Shown: positions 24,281-34,335 of the stretch, in pieces
How positions within the stretch are numbered: position 1 is the first letter of the stretch
Layout: the number at the start of each line of letters is the position of its first letter
Assembly (NCBI RefSeq): GCF_023161665.1
Contig: NZ_JALNTW010000001.1
Coordinates: forward strand, 189,454 to 253,453
Length of the DNA stretch: 64,000 nt
Source of the DNA: Shewanella sp. 1CM18E
GTDB taxonomy: Bacteria > Pseudomonadota > Gammaproteobacteria > Enterobacterales > Shewanellaceae
Reading direction: 5' to 3'
Translations under genes and position numbers: made by a program
The notes under the pieces: generated by a model
Told to the model about the DNA's origin: nothing
Databases searched by the model: none
The model's input: only the letters and a program-made list of their open reading frames with translations

Positions 24281-25813
24281 TTATCGGTTGTCATATAAGT
24301 ATTGCTCTAACTCAAGTGCTGGTAACGCTTTTGAATACAACCAACCTTGATGTAGATTAACGCCTAATGAGTTTAAAATATCCGCTTGAGCTTGGGTTTC
24401 AACCCCCTCAGCTATCACACTAATATTTAGCTCTTCAGCAATAGCCATATAAGATAAAATTAGCGATAGCTTATTCCCAGGCTTACCGAGCCGGCTAACA
24501 AACTGCTGATCAATCTTAAGATAGTCAAAATCTAAATTCTGCAACCACAGGTTTCCGCCGTAGCCAGTCCCCACATCATCAAGCTCTATTTTGCAACCAA
24601 GCTGTTGGCAAACATCTACAAATTGTTTGAGCTTGTCCCAGTCAGAAATCGGGATGCGCTCAGTTAATTCAAAACTTAAATATTCAACTGGGTAACCCTG
24701 CTCCGCGAGTTCGAGTAGAAACTGATGCATTAACCCTTGCTCAATCTCTTTGGCACTAATATTAATACTGCACCAAGCAATCATTTGCTGCTTTAGCAAA
24801 CCTCTTAGCTCATTAAGTGCCGTTAGCATAATCCAGCGGGTAACTTCTGGCATAACCGGAGACAGTTCCAACTGACCAATAAAATCGCCAGTATTGCGAA
24901 TACTATCATCTGCATTGCGCCACCTTAGCAATACTTCTACACCAAAAACCTTATCTTCACAGGTATCGACTATGGGTTGATACGCTAAAAAGAACGCCTC
25001 TTTTCTCAATGCCTGCCTAAAAGATCGATTCAAGTATATTTGCTTCGCCGCTCCTCGCAGAAAATAGCCAATAAACAAAACTAACGCATAAGCTAGCATT
25101 GAAAATAGAAAGTAATTCAACCAAAGCAAATTCTTAGCGAGTGAGTCGATTGAAAAGCAATAACGCAAATCCGTTACCCGCGAATGAAACTTCATTGTCT
25201 CTGAGTCTGGATCGCCATGATCAATTCTCAATAGGTTATTACCATTGTCCAAATCAATACTTAAACCATCAGACAATGTCGCATAAGGTAAAATATCGGC
25301 CATATCCTGCACAGCATCAACACCTACAAACAGTTGATACTGACTGGTCATCCGAGCAACGTATATCGGCCACAGTGCCTCACTGTTACTGCAGTTACCT
25401 TGTTGGTAAATATGTAAACCATGCTCTTTAGATTCATCAATTCTAAAGTAGTTCGGTCCATTAACTTCAGTTGCACCTAACGCTGAACATATCAGTTTTT
25501 CATCAATAAACTTAATCCAAACAATATCTTGCTCAGTAGAGGTTAGAATGTGATTACGAAGCACATTCACCGTTTCTGCAGAGCAAGCTTCTGTTTCTAT
25601 TGCTTCAAGTTCATCTTGAATAGATAACAAATTTTTATTCGCTGTCGCTAAACCTTCAACATAAAGATTATCAAGCTTGATGACCTTTGCAGAAAAGGTC
25701 GTAAACACGCGGTAGTGAACTAGGTAATAAGAAATAACTAGGCAAAACAAAACCATGACAAAGATAAGCCATGGAAGATCTTTCTTTTTAGCAGCATGGT
25801 CAAACTTGAGCAT
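24281..25813 (-). CDS. Membrane c-di-GMP phosphodiesterase with CSS-type periplasmic domain and EAL domain
   Basis: A 510-residue protein. Two membrane segments (about 14-36 and 225-250) enclose a periplasmic domain with conserved cysteines, including a CSAE motif near residue 73 (the CSS motif of redox-sensing phosphodiesterases such as E. coli PdeC). The EAL domain (about 265-505) keeps the metal and catalytic set: EVLLRW, NISAKE, ELTER, DDVGTGYG, KIDQQF and AEGVET. It should hydrolyse c-di-GMP, with activity set by the disulfide state of the periplasmic part. It could oppose the cyclase at 10443. Confidence 0.9.
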   Translation of the reverse strand: MLKFDHAAKKKDLPWLIFVMVLFCLVISYYLVHYRVFTTFSAKVIKLDNLYVEGLATANKNLLSIQDELEAIETEACSAETVNVLRNHILTSTEQDIVWIKFIDEKLICSALGATEVNGPNYFRIDESKEHGLHIYQQGNCSNSEALWPIYVARMTSQYQLFVGVDAVQDMADILPYATLSDGLSIDLDNGNNLLRIDHGDPDSETMKFHSRVTDLRYCFSIDSLAKNLLWLNYFLFSMLAYALVLFIGYFLRGAAKQIYLNRSFRQALRKEAFFLAYQPIVDTCEDKVFGVEVLLRWRNADDSIRNTGDFIGQLELSPVMPEVTRWIMLTALNELRGLLKQQMIAWCSINISAKEIEQGLMHQFLLELAEQGYPVEYLSFELTERIPISDWDKLKQFVDVCQQLGCKIELDDVGTGYGGNLWLQNLDFDYLKIDQQFVSRLGKPGNKLSLILSYMAIAEELNISVIAEGVETQAQADILNSLGVNLHQGWLYSKALPALELEQYLYDNR

Positions 25814-26391
25814 TAAGCGGTGCCAAATAAAATAGTTTAATGTCTACCAAGTGCCACTTAGAGAGGCGCTTGAAACTAGCCACAAAAGATACCCATAAAA
25901 AGGTACCTGTTTATGCTTTCTACACGTCGCTTAACTTCAATCCAATGAGGCGCCTTTTGCCACTTAATGAGATCAATATAAGCATCTGTTAAATCAATAA
26001 TTTCAATGCTAATTTGATTCAAACAATACAAGTCAAAAATTAGCCAATTCAAGGGAGCGCGAATTTACGCCTGTTTAAAATGTAGGTCAATATAAATTTG
26101 TATAAAAATAGAGCAACAACACGATAATTCGGACAAACCAGTCATTGTGAACAGCTAAAAGCTCCAAACAGCACTTTAAATGAGAATTAAACACAAAAAA
26201 GCCAACACGCTGAAAATTAGCAATGGCCAAATTAAATGACTCAAACAACCGTTATATAGACAACAAAAAATCACAAAACACCGTTATTTATGTTTGCGTA
26301 AACAAAAGGTTTACCGCTATGCTGAAAGGGTTAGATCTATGTATATTTTGCCTGAAATCATAGATACACCTAACTGCAAAGGAGTCACACA
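25814..26391. other. 578-bp intergenic region between the EAL gene and lpxR
   Basis: AT-rich, no gene. A CAAAC-AACC-GTTAT element at 26242-26255 partly resembles the PsrA half-sites, and GTTTGCGTAAAC at 26292-26303 is a small palindrome. AAAGGAG at its end is the lpxR ribosome site. Confidence 0.4.
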
Positions 26392-27396
26392 TTGACCTTC
26401 CTATCTTCGCGTAGCGCCCTCAAGCCATTCAGCGTTTTAGCTGCTTTGTTATGTATTCCAACTCAATCTTTCGCTTCACAATGGTATTTAAGCTTCGATA
26501 ATGATGTGGTCATTGGTCAAGATGGTGATTACTCCAATGGAGTCGCACTTGGTTGGCAGCCAGTACCGCAAGCTGACTTTAGTGACGCGACATGGCTATT
26601 CAATTGGCAAAAAATGCTGACATTACCTATTGCAACAGGTGAACAAACAAGCCAATGGGGGGCAAAGGTTTACCAAAGAATGTGGACGCCTATCGCAATC
26701 GAAGCCGATCAGCCGCAACCTTATGACAGACCATATGCAGGGCTATTGGAGTTAGAGAGTTTTACAGGCCACTTTAGCGATACCTTAGCCCAAAAAAACT
26801 GGTTTAGTATCGGTGTTATTGGTCCAGCATCGGGTGCACAAGCCATGCAAGAACTGGTGCACAAAATCACTCCGTCAACATCACCAAACGGTTGGGAATA
26901 TCAAGTCGAAAATCAATTTACCGCTCAGTTTGCCTATGAAATAGATACATTACTCAACCGCTGGCAAAGCGGCTCGAATCAACAGTGGGAGATCAGCGGC
27001 CATAGTTATAGCGCTATCGGCAATTTCCGCTCAGAAACTAACTTAGGAATGACACTGCGTTGGGGGGATAACTTAGCCTCATCATTTGGTCAGCTAAGTA
27101 ATCAGCCAGGCCATTTTGGCCAATATAGTGCCAACGCGAGTAAACATGGTAATTGGTTAGTGTATGCAAGGGCTCAAGCTGGTTACCGTTTTAATGACCT
27201 CACAATTGATGGCGATCTGCCCTACCAATCTTACGTTGCCATTAATCACCTTCAAGCCCAAGCCAGCACAGGGGTGATTTGGGCGTTTCCCACTTGGTCG
27301 GTCAGTTGGAGTTTTAATCTATACACAAAAGAGTATCAGTCAGATCCAGATAGTTGGCATGGCTACGGCGTGCTGAACTACAGCATGATGCTATAG
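26392..27396 (+). CDS. LpxR-type lipid A 3'-O-deacylase (outer membrane)
   Basis: A 334-residue outer-membrane protein. After a signal peptide (to about residue 28, SFA) comes QWYLSFDNDVVIGQDGDYSNGVALGW, the LpxR N-terminal motif with the conserved Asn and Asp-Tyr-x-Asn-Gly. PYDRPYAGLLELE is the second family motif. LpxR removes the 3'-acyloxyacyl chain from lipid A. The gene begins with TTG: AAAGGAG lies 7 nt before it and no in-frame ATG follows before the signal sequence. Convergent with the next gene. Confidence 0.82.
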   Translation: MTFLSSRSALKPFSVLAALLCIPTQSFASQWYLSFDNDVVIGQDGDYSNGVALGWQPVPQADFSDATWLFNWQKMLTLPIATGEQTSQWGAKVYQRMWTPIAIEADQPQPYDRPYAGLLELESFTGHFSDTLAQKNWFSIGVIGPASGAQAMQELVHKITPSTSPNGWEYQVENQFTAQFAYEIDTLLNRWQSGSNQQWEISGHSYSAIGNFRSETNLGMTLRWGDNLASSFGQLSNQPGHFGQYSANASKHGNWLVYARAQAGYRFNDLTIDGDLPYQSYVAINHLQAQASTGVIWAFPTWSVSWSFNLYTKEYQSDPDSWHGYGVLNYSMML

Positions 27397-27416
27397 CTCA
27401 ACACTCGCGGTAAACA

Positions 27417-28238
27417 TTAAAAGCTAAAGGCCCAGCCTATTTGCGGGCCTTTTTCAATAAAGTCCATTTCATATTTTACGCCCTCAACTTCGGAATCATT
27501 ACCTATTTGCAAATAACGGTAACCAATCCATACATTATGCAAATCACCAAAACGATATAAAGCCGATGCATTAAAGCCAAAGTCTCTGTCGTTATCTCCG
27601 TAGATCTTAGTATCAGCACCTACAGATACGCCCCAAGACTCAGTAAACCAGTGGCGATAAGTCGCTCCCACCAGCCAGTCAAACAGGTGCTCGTCAGCAA
27701 TAGGCACTTGGGCATTGATATTGATTAGGCCATCATCTTTAAGCGGCTTAATATTTAAATCAATTTTACTAAATACGTGCCGTACTCCTGTAAACAAGCG
27801 TAAGCCCGGTGCAACTTCATATCCGGCTAGAAAATCGTTTACCGCAAGGTGCATATCGGTTTCAATATTGTGCCCCGGAGAGATAACACCGCCGGTTATC
27901 GGCCCAATTAGCCCCTCTGTATTGCTGTCACTTTTTATTCTTAGATAATTGATGCGCAAACTGTATAACCAATCACCTTTCTGCGCATATAACTCACCAA
28001 TCACGCCAAAGTTAAGGTTGTCGATAATATTTTTAAACGGTACATCAATATCGAGCCTTTCAGTATCGGCCTGTATAGAGCCCGATATATCCGGCGCCCA
28101 AACCATAGGAAATGCAATTAAGTAGTTCCAATCGTCTTGCTCATAGGTGTCTGGGCCAATGTCATATTCAGTTTGCGCATAGGCCATCGTACTCGCAAAC
28201 ATTGAAACTAACAGTAAGCTTAGTTTTTTCACCAACAA
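27417..28238 (-). CDS. Outer membrane beta-barrel protein
   Basis: A 273-residue protein. The signal peptide (1-21) ends AYA. The mature part alternates amphipathic strands (DWLYSLRINYLRIKSD, LFTGVRHVFSKIDLNIKPL, DWLVGATYRHWFTESWGVSV) and ends with an aromatic residue (GWAFSF), the Bam recognition signal. Its length fits a small barrel of 8-12 strands. No family name is recognised with confidence. AAGGAG lies before the start. Possibly an outer-membrane sensor or adhesion protein; unknown. Confidence 0.7.
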   Translation of the reverse strand: MLVKKLSLLLVSMFASTMAYAQTEYDIGPDTYEQDDWNYLIAFPMVWAPDISGSIQADTERLDIDVPFKNIIDNLNFGVIGELYAQKGDWLYSLRINYLRIKSDSNTEGLIGPITGGVISPGHNIETDMHLAVNDFLAGYEVAPGLRLFTGVRHVFSKIDLNIKPLKDDGLININAQVPIADEHLFDWLVGATYRHWFTESWGVSVGADTKIYGDNDRDFGFNASALYRFGDLHNVWIGYRYLQIGNDSEVEGVKYEMDFIEKGPQIGWAFSF

Positions 28239-28312
28239 TACTCCTTGTCTTATACTGAAAATCTACAAAAAACTCACTGTAAACTAACCATGTAAGACTA
28301 TGATTATTAATG

Positions 28313-30523
28313 TCATTCAACCCAATGTAACACGTCTTTTATTACCGACCAACGAGGTTGTTTCGGTTTAGCATTTTCTCCTAAAATCCAATAGTTATAG
28401 AGTTTATCCACATAGCCTGATGACTTTTGAATCGCTAACCAACTATTCAGAAATGATTGCAATGAAATGTTATCGCGAGCAATCGCATAAGAGGCAGGAA
28501 AAGATTTAATCTCTTCACGGTTATAAAGCGTGGTGTATTCTGGATATAAGATTGTCCAGGTTTTGCCTGCTTCGAGGCTAATCATTAAGCCATCCCAATT
28601 ATCGCCATCATCTTCAAAAAATAAACGGTCAGACTCAATCGTTTCAAAAGCAATATTAGGAAACTTCTCCTCTAAGTGAGGAATAATTGAGTAACGACCT
28701 ACCGATGCTATGCGGATTGTTTCAGCCTCGCGTATTTGTTTGTCGGTTTTAAATTCATCGGCGCGGTGGTCTTTAACCACAAATGCATAGTGCAAATCGA
28801 GCACAGGTGTCGTGAACCCCACCTTTTCTATACGCTGAGTGGTCATCTGCAGGCCAGATATTACAATATCAAACTGTCCCTGATTTATACCCTCTAACAC
28901 GTTATTAAATGTATAAGGCACAAAGGCAATTTTTAGATCCATTTCTAAAGCAAGTTTTTTCATTAATTCAACGTCAAAACCAACGAGTTCTTGCTCAGCA
29001 TTAAAAAACGAAAAAGGCACTTGAATGGGGTTATAGCCGACTCTTAATACGCCGCTTTGACGAATTTGCTCAACAGTGCGAGGACCGGTAACTGTCGCTA
29101 AATCCTGCCAATTATATTCAGTAACTTGGGTCGGTAACTTTTCTGCAGCGCTCATTTGCGCCACAACTTCATCCATCTCATAGTCAGTATTTACAATCGA
29201 ACTTAACAACCAACTCGCAGCGAGCAAACTAACACCGAATACCACAGGGGTGAGTGCGCTATAAACCAGTAATCGCTTAACACTAATCTTTGCTATGCCC
29301 ACCAGCATTGCGGTGCCACCAACGGCAAGAATAAAAATATTCATCGCCGCTAATAACGAAGTAAAACGGCTGGTAAACAAACTTGAAACCATATACAGCT
29401 GAAACAGATCTGACGACAACTCAAGTGAGTCAAGTAACATGGGAATGGTTAAATAGACACTGCCAAACAAACTGACCAATCCATTTAGCGACATGGGCAA
29501 ATAGGTTAAAAAGTCGATGTCTTTACCAGAAAACCACGCAGCAAACAGCACGAATACTATGGTTAGCAATTTACCCAAATTAGGAAAGCTAAACACGACT
29601 GGAATAATGATATTGGCGTAATCATCACTTTGCTTACTGCCAAGGTTATATTTATGAAACAGCTCTTTAGTGCGCTCAATCAGTATTGGAATAACAATAA
29701 AAATATTACCAGCCGCAAAAGCGGTGATCATTGCGTCTTTAGCTATACCGCTAATATCTCGGTAAGAAAATGGGGTTATTGCCGCTAAAATTGCGGGTAA
29801 CACCCAATATGTCAGTAATATCGTCATCACTACATGCGCGACAAAATATACCTGTAGCTTTTGAAACTCATCAAAATCCATGGTGCCAGCAGTGGCTGCC
29901 GTCATAGCAAAAATGCCAATGGGCATCAGCTTTACAATGCTTTGGGTAACCTTATTAAAAGACTCCCCTAACAATTGCATAGGCTTCATCAATGACTCTT
30001 TATTATCAATTGAAATCAACGCAATACCGGTCGCAACACAAAATAGAACAATGGCAGGGATATAACTATTTGATAAAGAGAAGAATGGGTTCGATGGAAT
30101 ATAGACATCAAGCAGATTAACCGAGTTAGGATCTTCTAGAGCTGTAAGGCTAAAAAATTCCCCCGCTTGCCAATCAGGAAAAGTGTACTTAATTAAAAAC
30201 ATAGTGAGTAAGCCTAAGGCCCAGATCACCAGCATGAGCTTACCAACTTTTACCCCCAGTGACTTAGCTTGCTCCATGCTCAAACTACCCAAGCTGGAAA
30301 TAAGCGAGACAATGATATAAGGAATAATGGTCATCTGTAGTAACTTGATAAATGCATCACCAATCACTGACATCCAGGCAAGCATTTCACCAAAAAACAG
30401 CCCTGCAGCAATTCCGGCAGCGAAAGAAAGCAAAACCAACGTCGACATGCTCATCTTAGGTTTGGCTTGTTTAGTTGCCTCAACTACGGCATCCGATTCT
30501 ACCGCATCTGTGTTATTACTCAT
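28313..30523 (-). CDS. DAACS (glutamate/C4-dicarboxylate:cation) symporter fused to a periplasmic solute-binding domain
   Basis: A 736-residue fusion. Residues about 25-445 form a DAACS symporter core with about 8-10 membrane segments and the hairpin region AMITAFAAGNIFIVIPILIE. Residues about 480-720 form a type II solute-binding domain: RQSGVLRVGYNPIQVPFSFF, LVGFDVELMKKLA, FDIVISGLQMT and IASVGRYSIIPHLE, as in amino-acid-binding proteins of ABC transporters. The normal symporter needs no binding protein, so the fusion suggests ligand capture or sensing. AAGGAGG lies 6 nt before the ATG. The ATG overlaps the stop of the BshA-like gene by 8 nt. Confidence 0.85.
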   Translation of the reverse strand: MSNNTDAVESDAVVEATKQAKPKMSMSTLVLLSFAAGIAAGLFFGEMLAWMSVIGDAFIKLLQMTIIPYIIVSLISSLGSLSMEQAKSLGVKVGKLMLVIWALGLLTMFLIKYTFPDWQAGEFFSLTALEDPNSVNLLDVYIPSNPFFSLSNSYIPAIVLFCVATGIALISIDNKESLMKPMQLLGESFNKVTQSIVKLMPIGIFAMTAATAGTMDFDEFQKLQVYFVAHVVMTILLTYWVLPAILAAITPFSYRDISGIAKDAMITAFAAGNIFIVIPILIERTKELFHKYNLGSKQSDDYANIIIPVVFSFPNLGKLLTIVFVLFAAWFSGKDIDFLTYLPMSLNGLVSLFGSVYLTIPMLLDSLELSSDLFQLYMVSSLFTSRFTSLLAAMNIFILAVGGTAMLVGIAKISVKRLLVYSALTPVVFGVSLLAASWLLSSIVNTDYEMDEVVAQMSAAEKLPTQVTEYNWQDLATVTGPRTVEQIRQSGVLRVGYNPIQVPFSFFNAEQELVGFDVELMKKLALEMDLKIAFVPYTFNNVLEGINQGQFDIVISGLQMTTQRIEKVGFTTPVLDLHYAFVVKDHRADEFKTDKQIREAETIRIASVGRYSIIPHLEEKFPNIAFETIESDRLFFEDDGDNWDGLMISLEAGKTWTILYPEYTTLYNREEIKSFPASYAIARDNISLQSFLNSWLAIQKSSGYVDKLYNYWILGENAKPKQPRWSVIKDVLHWVE

Positions 30524-31838
30524 TGAATGCCTCCTTGCTCAATGTCTCTTTATTCAATGCAATTTGTTCATTGCTTGTTTGTTGAATCCCTGTTTGGTGA
30601 ATGTCTCTTGATTCAATGTCCGCTAATTGGCAAGTTCCTTTTGCTGTCGCAGCCATCTTTGCAGCTGGAGAAGGGGTAGTTTGAATATTGTCACGGCTGA
30701 TACCGGTATTCTCTTTAATCGCATCGCGGTAACAAGCAAGGTATTGCAATATCTTATCTTGCGGATTAAATAGCTTTGCAGCTCTTTCGCGGCCAGCCTC
30801 GCCCATACGTTTTTGAGTTAACGGCTCAGTTAATATCTGCTCCATCGCCAAACTCATACCAAGGGCGTCATCAGGGTCAAACATAAAGCCTGTTTCACCC
30901 TGCGCTACCACTTCAGGTATGCCGTCAATGTTGCTACTCACCGTGGGTACACTGCAAGCCATCGCTTCAAGCAACACCATACTGAATGATTCACGATAAC
31001 TGGGTTGAATAATGCAATCAGCATTCGGCAGGTAATGCTCAACATGGGTAACATCTCCCATAAAGGTGACCTGTTTTAAAATACCAAGCTTGTCACATAA
31101 CTTTTTAATCGGTTCAACCTCTGGCCCACTGCCGAGTAACACCAAACGTGCGTTAACTTTTTTAAGTAATAGATAGAATGAGCGGATCACAGTATCGCTA
31201 TTTTTTAGTGCCCTGAAATTAGAGGCGTGCATAACGATTTTTTCATCGTCTTTAGCCATTTTACGGCGCATTTCAATATCAGCTAACTTTGGCGAAAACA
31301 CATCTAAATCAATAAAGTTATGGATAACTTCAATGGTTTTACTCTTATCAAAATGACTATAAATATAGTTACGTTGGTACTTAGACACAGTCGTGACTTT
31401 ACTGCTTTTATGTATGCTAAATCGGTTAAGCGGGTATAAGGGTTTATCTTGTCCAACAATCGTCACATCGGTGCCATGAATCGTCGTAATAGTAGGGAAC
31501 TTATGTTCGGTAATTTCTCCCGCGAGATACGCACATAGCGAATGCGGGATCGAGTAATGAGCATGAACAATATCAAGTTGATACTGCTCAACGACTTCAA
31601 CAATTTTGGCGGTAAGAGCAAAGGTATAAAGGGGGTCTGAAAATAAAGGATAATTAATGGCTTCAACGGAATGAAAAAATAGCCGTTCTGAATCTTCAAT
31701 CAATTTAAATGGTCGTACGCTTGAGATGAAGTGGACTTCATGACCGAGTTTAGCAAGGCCTAGTCCTAACTCTGTAGCCACCAATCCTGAACCACCAATA
31801 CTGGGATGACACACTATCCCTATGCGCATTTTCAACAT
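30516..31838 (-). CDS. bshA: BshA-type glycosyltransferase (N-acetyl-alpha-D-glucosaminyl L-malate synthase family)
   Basis: A 440-residue GT-B (GT4) enzyme. The first 375 residues closely follow BshA, which joins GlcNAc from UDP-GlcNAc to L-malate in bacillithiol synthesis: HPSIGGSGLVATELGLGLA, HEVHFISSVRPF, HYSIPHSLCAYLA, TTIHGTDVTIVG, SKYQRNYIY, HASNFRALKN and SYRESFSMVLLEAMACSVP (E-x7-E). Bacillithiol is mainly a Firmicutes and Bacteroidota compound and no bshB or bshC is present here, so the product may differ. A tail of about 60 residues with imperfect ETL/EAF-type repeats is added. Its stop overlaps the transporter start (ATGAGTAA), so the two are translationally coupled. Confidence 0.75.
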   Translation of the reverse strand: MLKMRIGIVCHPSIGGSGLVATELGLGLAKLGHEVHFISSVRPFKLIEDSERLFFHSVEAINYPLFSDPLYTFALTAKIVEVVEQYQLDIVHAHYSIPHSLCAYLAGEITEHKFPTITTIHGTDVTIVGQDKPLYPLNRFSIHKSSKVTTVSKYQRNYIYSHFDKSKTIEVIHNFIDLDVFSPKLADIEMRRKMAKDDEKIVMHASNFRALKNSDTVIRSFYLLLKKVNARLVLLGSGPEVEPIKKLCDKLGILKQVTFMGDVTHVEHYLPNADCIIQPSYRESFSMVLLEAMACSVPTVSSNIDGIPEVVAQGETGFMFDPDDALGMSLAMEQILTEPLTQKRMGEAGRERAAKLFNPQDKILQYLACYRDAIKENTGISRDNIQTTPSPAAKMAATAKGTCQLADIESRDIHQTGIQQTSNEQIALNKETLSKEAFNE

Positions 31839-32165
31839 AAATCCCTCACTATTACGACAACAGTTAAAAGAATGTTAAACCCATGAAAACTTAGCACTAT
31901 TAATCAACTAAACCAAGTTAATCATTTAATAAGCTAAAACGGGTTTATTTGGCTCATAGCCAATTGCTCTTTTACTTGAGTTTTATCAAGCAAAACACTT
32001 TATAGCGTTAGCTATGGAGCTGGGATTTGATTTGCAAAATGCAAATAGCTCACGATAGATACAAACACAAAAACACCTATACCACTGATAATAAAGGTTA
32101 ATATTTTATGGCACAGCTTATGCTTTATCTGGATATATTAATAACGTGACAGTGAGAGATGCATT
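31839..32165. other. 327-bp divergent region (bshA-like / LruC gene)
   Basis: No gene. AT-rich, with the promoters of the two divergent units expected. Confidence 0.35.
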
Positions 32166-34322
32166 ATGAAAATATCCAAAACTATTCCATTAAGCTGCTC
32201 CCCTTTGATTTTAAGCGTACTGATCTCAGCCAATGTTAGTGCATCCGATCCCTTTAGTTCGTGTCCAACTGAAGCGTTTGTGATTCAAAAGCAATCTAAT
32301 ACGCCCAAAAGCTATGGTGTGAATTTAGCTACCGGTAGCTACGTGGTGCTTTCTAATGATATGGGCACGGGCAACGGCTATAACGGTGTAGGGTTTAACT
32401 ACCATGATAATTACTTATACGGATGGGATTACGCCTCTGGCTCATTAGGCCGTACAGGTGATGACTATCAAATTGTTGCTCTCACCGTTAACAAAGACGC
32501 ATCAGCAGCAACAGCGGGCAACTTTTATGTCGGTGATGTCGCGATTAGCGAGAACACTTGGTACGGCTACCGTAAGGGTAAGGGCCTATTCAAAATCCCT
32601 CTTGATAATCCCGCTAGCTATAATATGACATTAGTGCCTGGTAGTAAGGATAATGCCACCTACAACATTACCGATTTAGCCTTTCACCCAACCGACGGCT
32701 ACATGTACAGTATCAGCAATGGCTCTACCGGTAAGCTTCTGCGAATTGACCCAACCTCAGCAGAAGCAACTGATTTAGGTGCCGTTATCACCTCTACTTC
32801 AGGCAACTTTATCTTTGGCGCACAGTTCTTTGATCCCGACGGCAACTTATATGTGAGCAACAACAGCAACGGTAATATCTACAAAGTCAATGTTGACTCT
32901 GCATCACCTACTGCAGTGCTATTTGCCTATGGTCCTGCCTCTTCAAGTAATGACGGTGCCCGCTGCGCCCTCGCAGAGGTTGTTGTTGGCGACACAGTCG
33001 ACTTTGGTGATGCACCAGACTCTTACGGTACGCTGTTAGATTCGAACGGCGCACGACATACTATTAGCAACAATCTATATCTTGGTAGCAGCGTTGATAA
33101 CGAATCAGATGGTTACGCGTCACCGTTATCTGATGACGCAAGCGATACCTCAGATGATGAAGATGGTATTTCAATGCCAACAGGTTTTGAGCTTGGTGAA
33201 AGTGCTATCTTGCTCGTTAACGCAACTGGTGGCGATGGCTTCCTTAATGCTTGGTTTGATTGGAACCAAAACGGCACCTTTGATTTAGAAGAACAAATTA
33301 TTCTTGGCGAGCGCATCGATGATGGCCAGAACACCATCAGCATTGAAGTGCCAAGTTGGGCAACACCTGGGCCAACATGGGCACGTTTCCGCCTAAGTAC
33401 TCAACGTGATATTGCACCAACTGGTGGTGTCGGCGATGGTGAGGTAGAGGATTACCAAGTCACCTTAACCGAAACTGGCGTTACGATTAACTACTACCCA
33501 TCATCATCTACATTTACCACGCTGGCGTATGAGGATCTTTATCCCGACCAAGGTGACTTTGATATGAATGACGTTGTAGTCCAGCTACGTATCATTGAAT
33601 ATGTTAAGAACAACAAGGTAAGACGCATTGGCTTTGATGCTCAACTCGCAGCAATGGGCGCCGCTTACCATAATGGTTTTGCAGTGCATTTACCTGGTGT
33701 TAGCCGTAATAAAATCAAAGAGTCTCTTATCAGTTGGTCGATTGATAATATCCAACAAACAGAGTCACCTTTAGAAACTGGGCAAACTAATGCGGTATTC
33801 GTGTTTACTCAAGATCTGTCTGACTTTGTCACCCTTGAGCAAGGCTGTGAATATTTACGTACCGAAACCGGCTGTGAATCAGCATTTAGAACCACCTGGT
33901 CATTTGATATTCCATTTGAAAGCCCTGTAGATGAGAGCTTAGTGCCAGCATTCCCTTACGATCCGTTTATTTTCGCAACGCCAAATACAGACCATGGTTT
34001 AGCGGCTAAAAACGTAGTGGGCGCCAATCCTGGTAGACAGCTTGAAATCCACTTAAAGAACCAAGCACCTACAGACAAATTCTCAACCAACTACTTTGGT
34101 GCTCGTGACGATTCGTCAAATCCTGGCGCGGGACAATACTTCCAAGATGAAAACGGTATGGCTTGGGCAATCGAGATCCCAGTTGATTGGAAGCACCCTA
34201 AAGAAAAAGAGCGTTTAGATAATGCCTATACCGAGTTTGTTGACTTTGCAGCTGACAGCACAGGTAACACTAACCCGACTTGGTATGAAAATGCCGACGA
34301 CTCACTAATTTTCAATAACTAA
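32166..34322 (+). CDS. Exported LruC-domain protein with GEVEDY-type domain
   Basis: A 718-residue secreted or surface protein with signal peptide (1-26). Residues about 30-280 form a beta-propeller-like region (repeated N-L-Y-G / F-x-P-D-G-x-L-Y-V units). Residues about 280-438 contain GDAPDSYGT, FDWNQNGTFDL and GDGEVEDYQV, the GEVED motif domain. Residues about 440-705 form the LruC domain (YPSSSTFTTLAYEDLYPDQGDFDMNDVV). LruC proteins are putative surface or cell-envelope proteins, often calcium-binding. The lipoprotein gene 13 bp downstream is in the same operon. Confidence 0.8.
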   Translation: MKISKTIPLSCSPLILSVLISANVSASDPFSSCPTEAFVIQKQSNTPKSYGVNLATGSYVVLSNDMGTGNGYNGVGFNYHDNYLYGWDYASGSLGRTGDDYQIVALTVNKDASAATAGNFYVGDVAISENTWYGYRKGKGLFKIPLDNPASYNMTLVPGSKDNATYNITDLAFHPTDGYMYSISNGSTGKLLRIDPTSAEATDLGAVITSTSGNFIFGAQFFDPDGNLYVSNNSNGNIYKVNVDSASPTAVLFAYGPASSSNDGARCALAEVVVGDTVDFGDAPDSYGTLLDSNGARHTISNNLYLGSSVDNESDGYASPLSDDASDTSDDEDGISMPTGFELGESAILLVNATGGDGFLNAWFDWNQNGTFDLEEQIILGERIDDGQNTISIEVPSWATPGPTWARFRLSTQRDIAPTGGVGDGEVEDYQVTLTETGVTINYYPSSSTFTTLAYEDLYPDQGDFDMNDVVVQLRIIEYVKNNKVRRIGFDAQLAAMGAAYHNGFAVHLPGVSRNKIKESLISWSIDNIQQTESPLETGQTNAVFVFTQDLSDFVTLEQGCEYLRTETGCESAFRTTWSFDIPFESPVDESLVPAFPYDPFIFATPNTDHGLAAKNVVGANPGRQLEIHLKNQAPTDKFSTNYFGARDDSSNPGAGQYFQDENGMAWAIEIPVDWKHPKEKERLDNAYTEFVDFAADSTGNTNPTWYENADDSLIFNN

Positions 34323-34335
34323 TCTGGAGCATACT

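Noticed and set aside
30516..31838. Complete bacillithiol pathway
   Set aside because: Only a BshA-like enzyme is present; bshB and bshC cannot be found in the window, so the pathway is not claimed.
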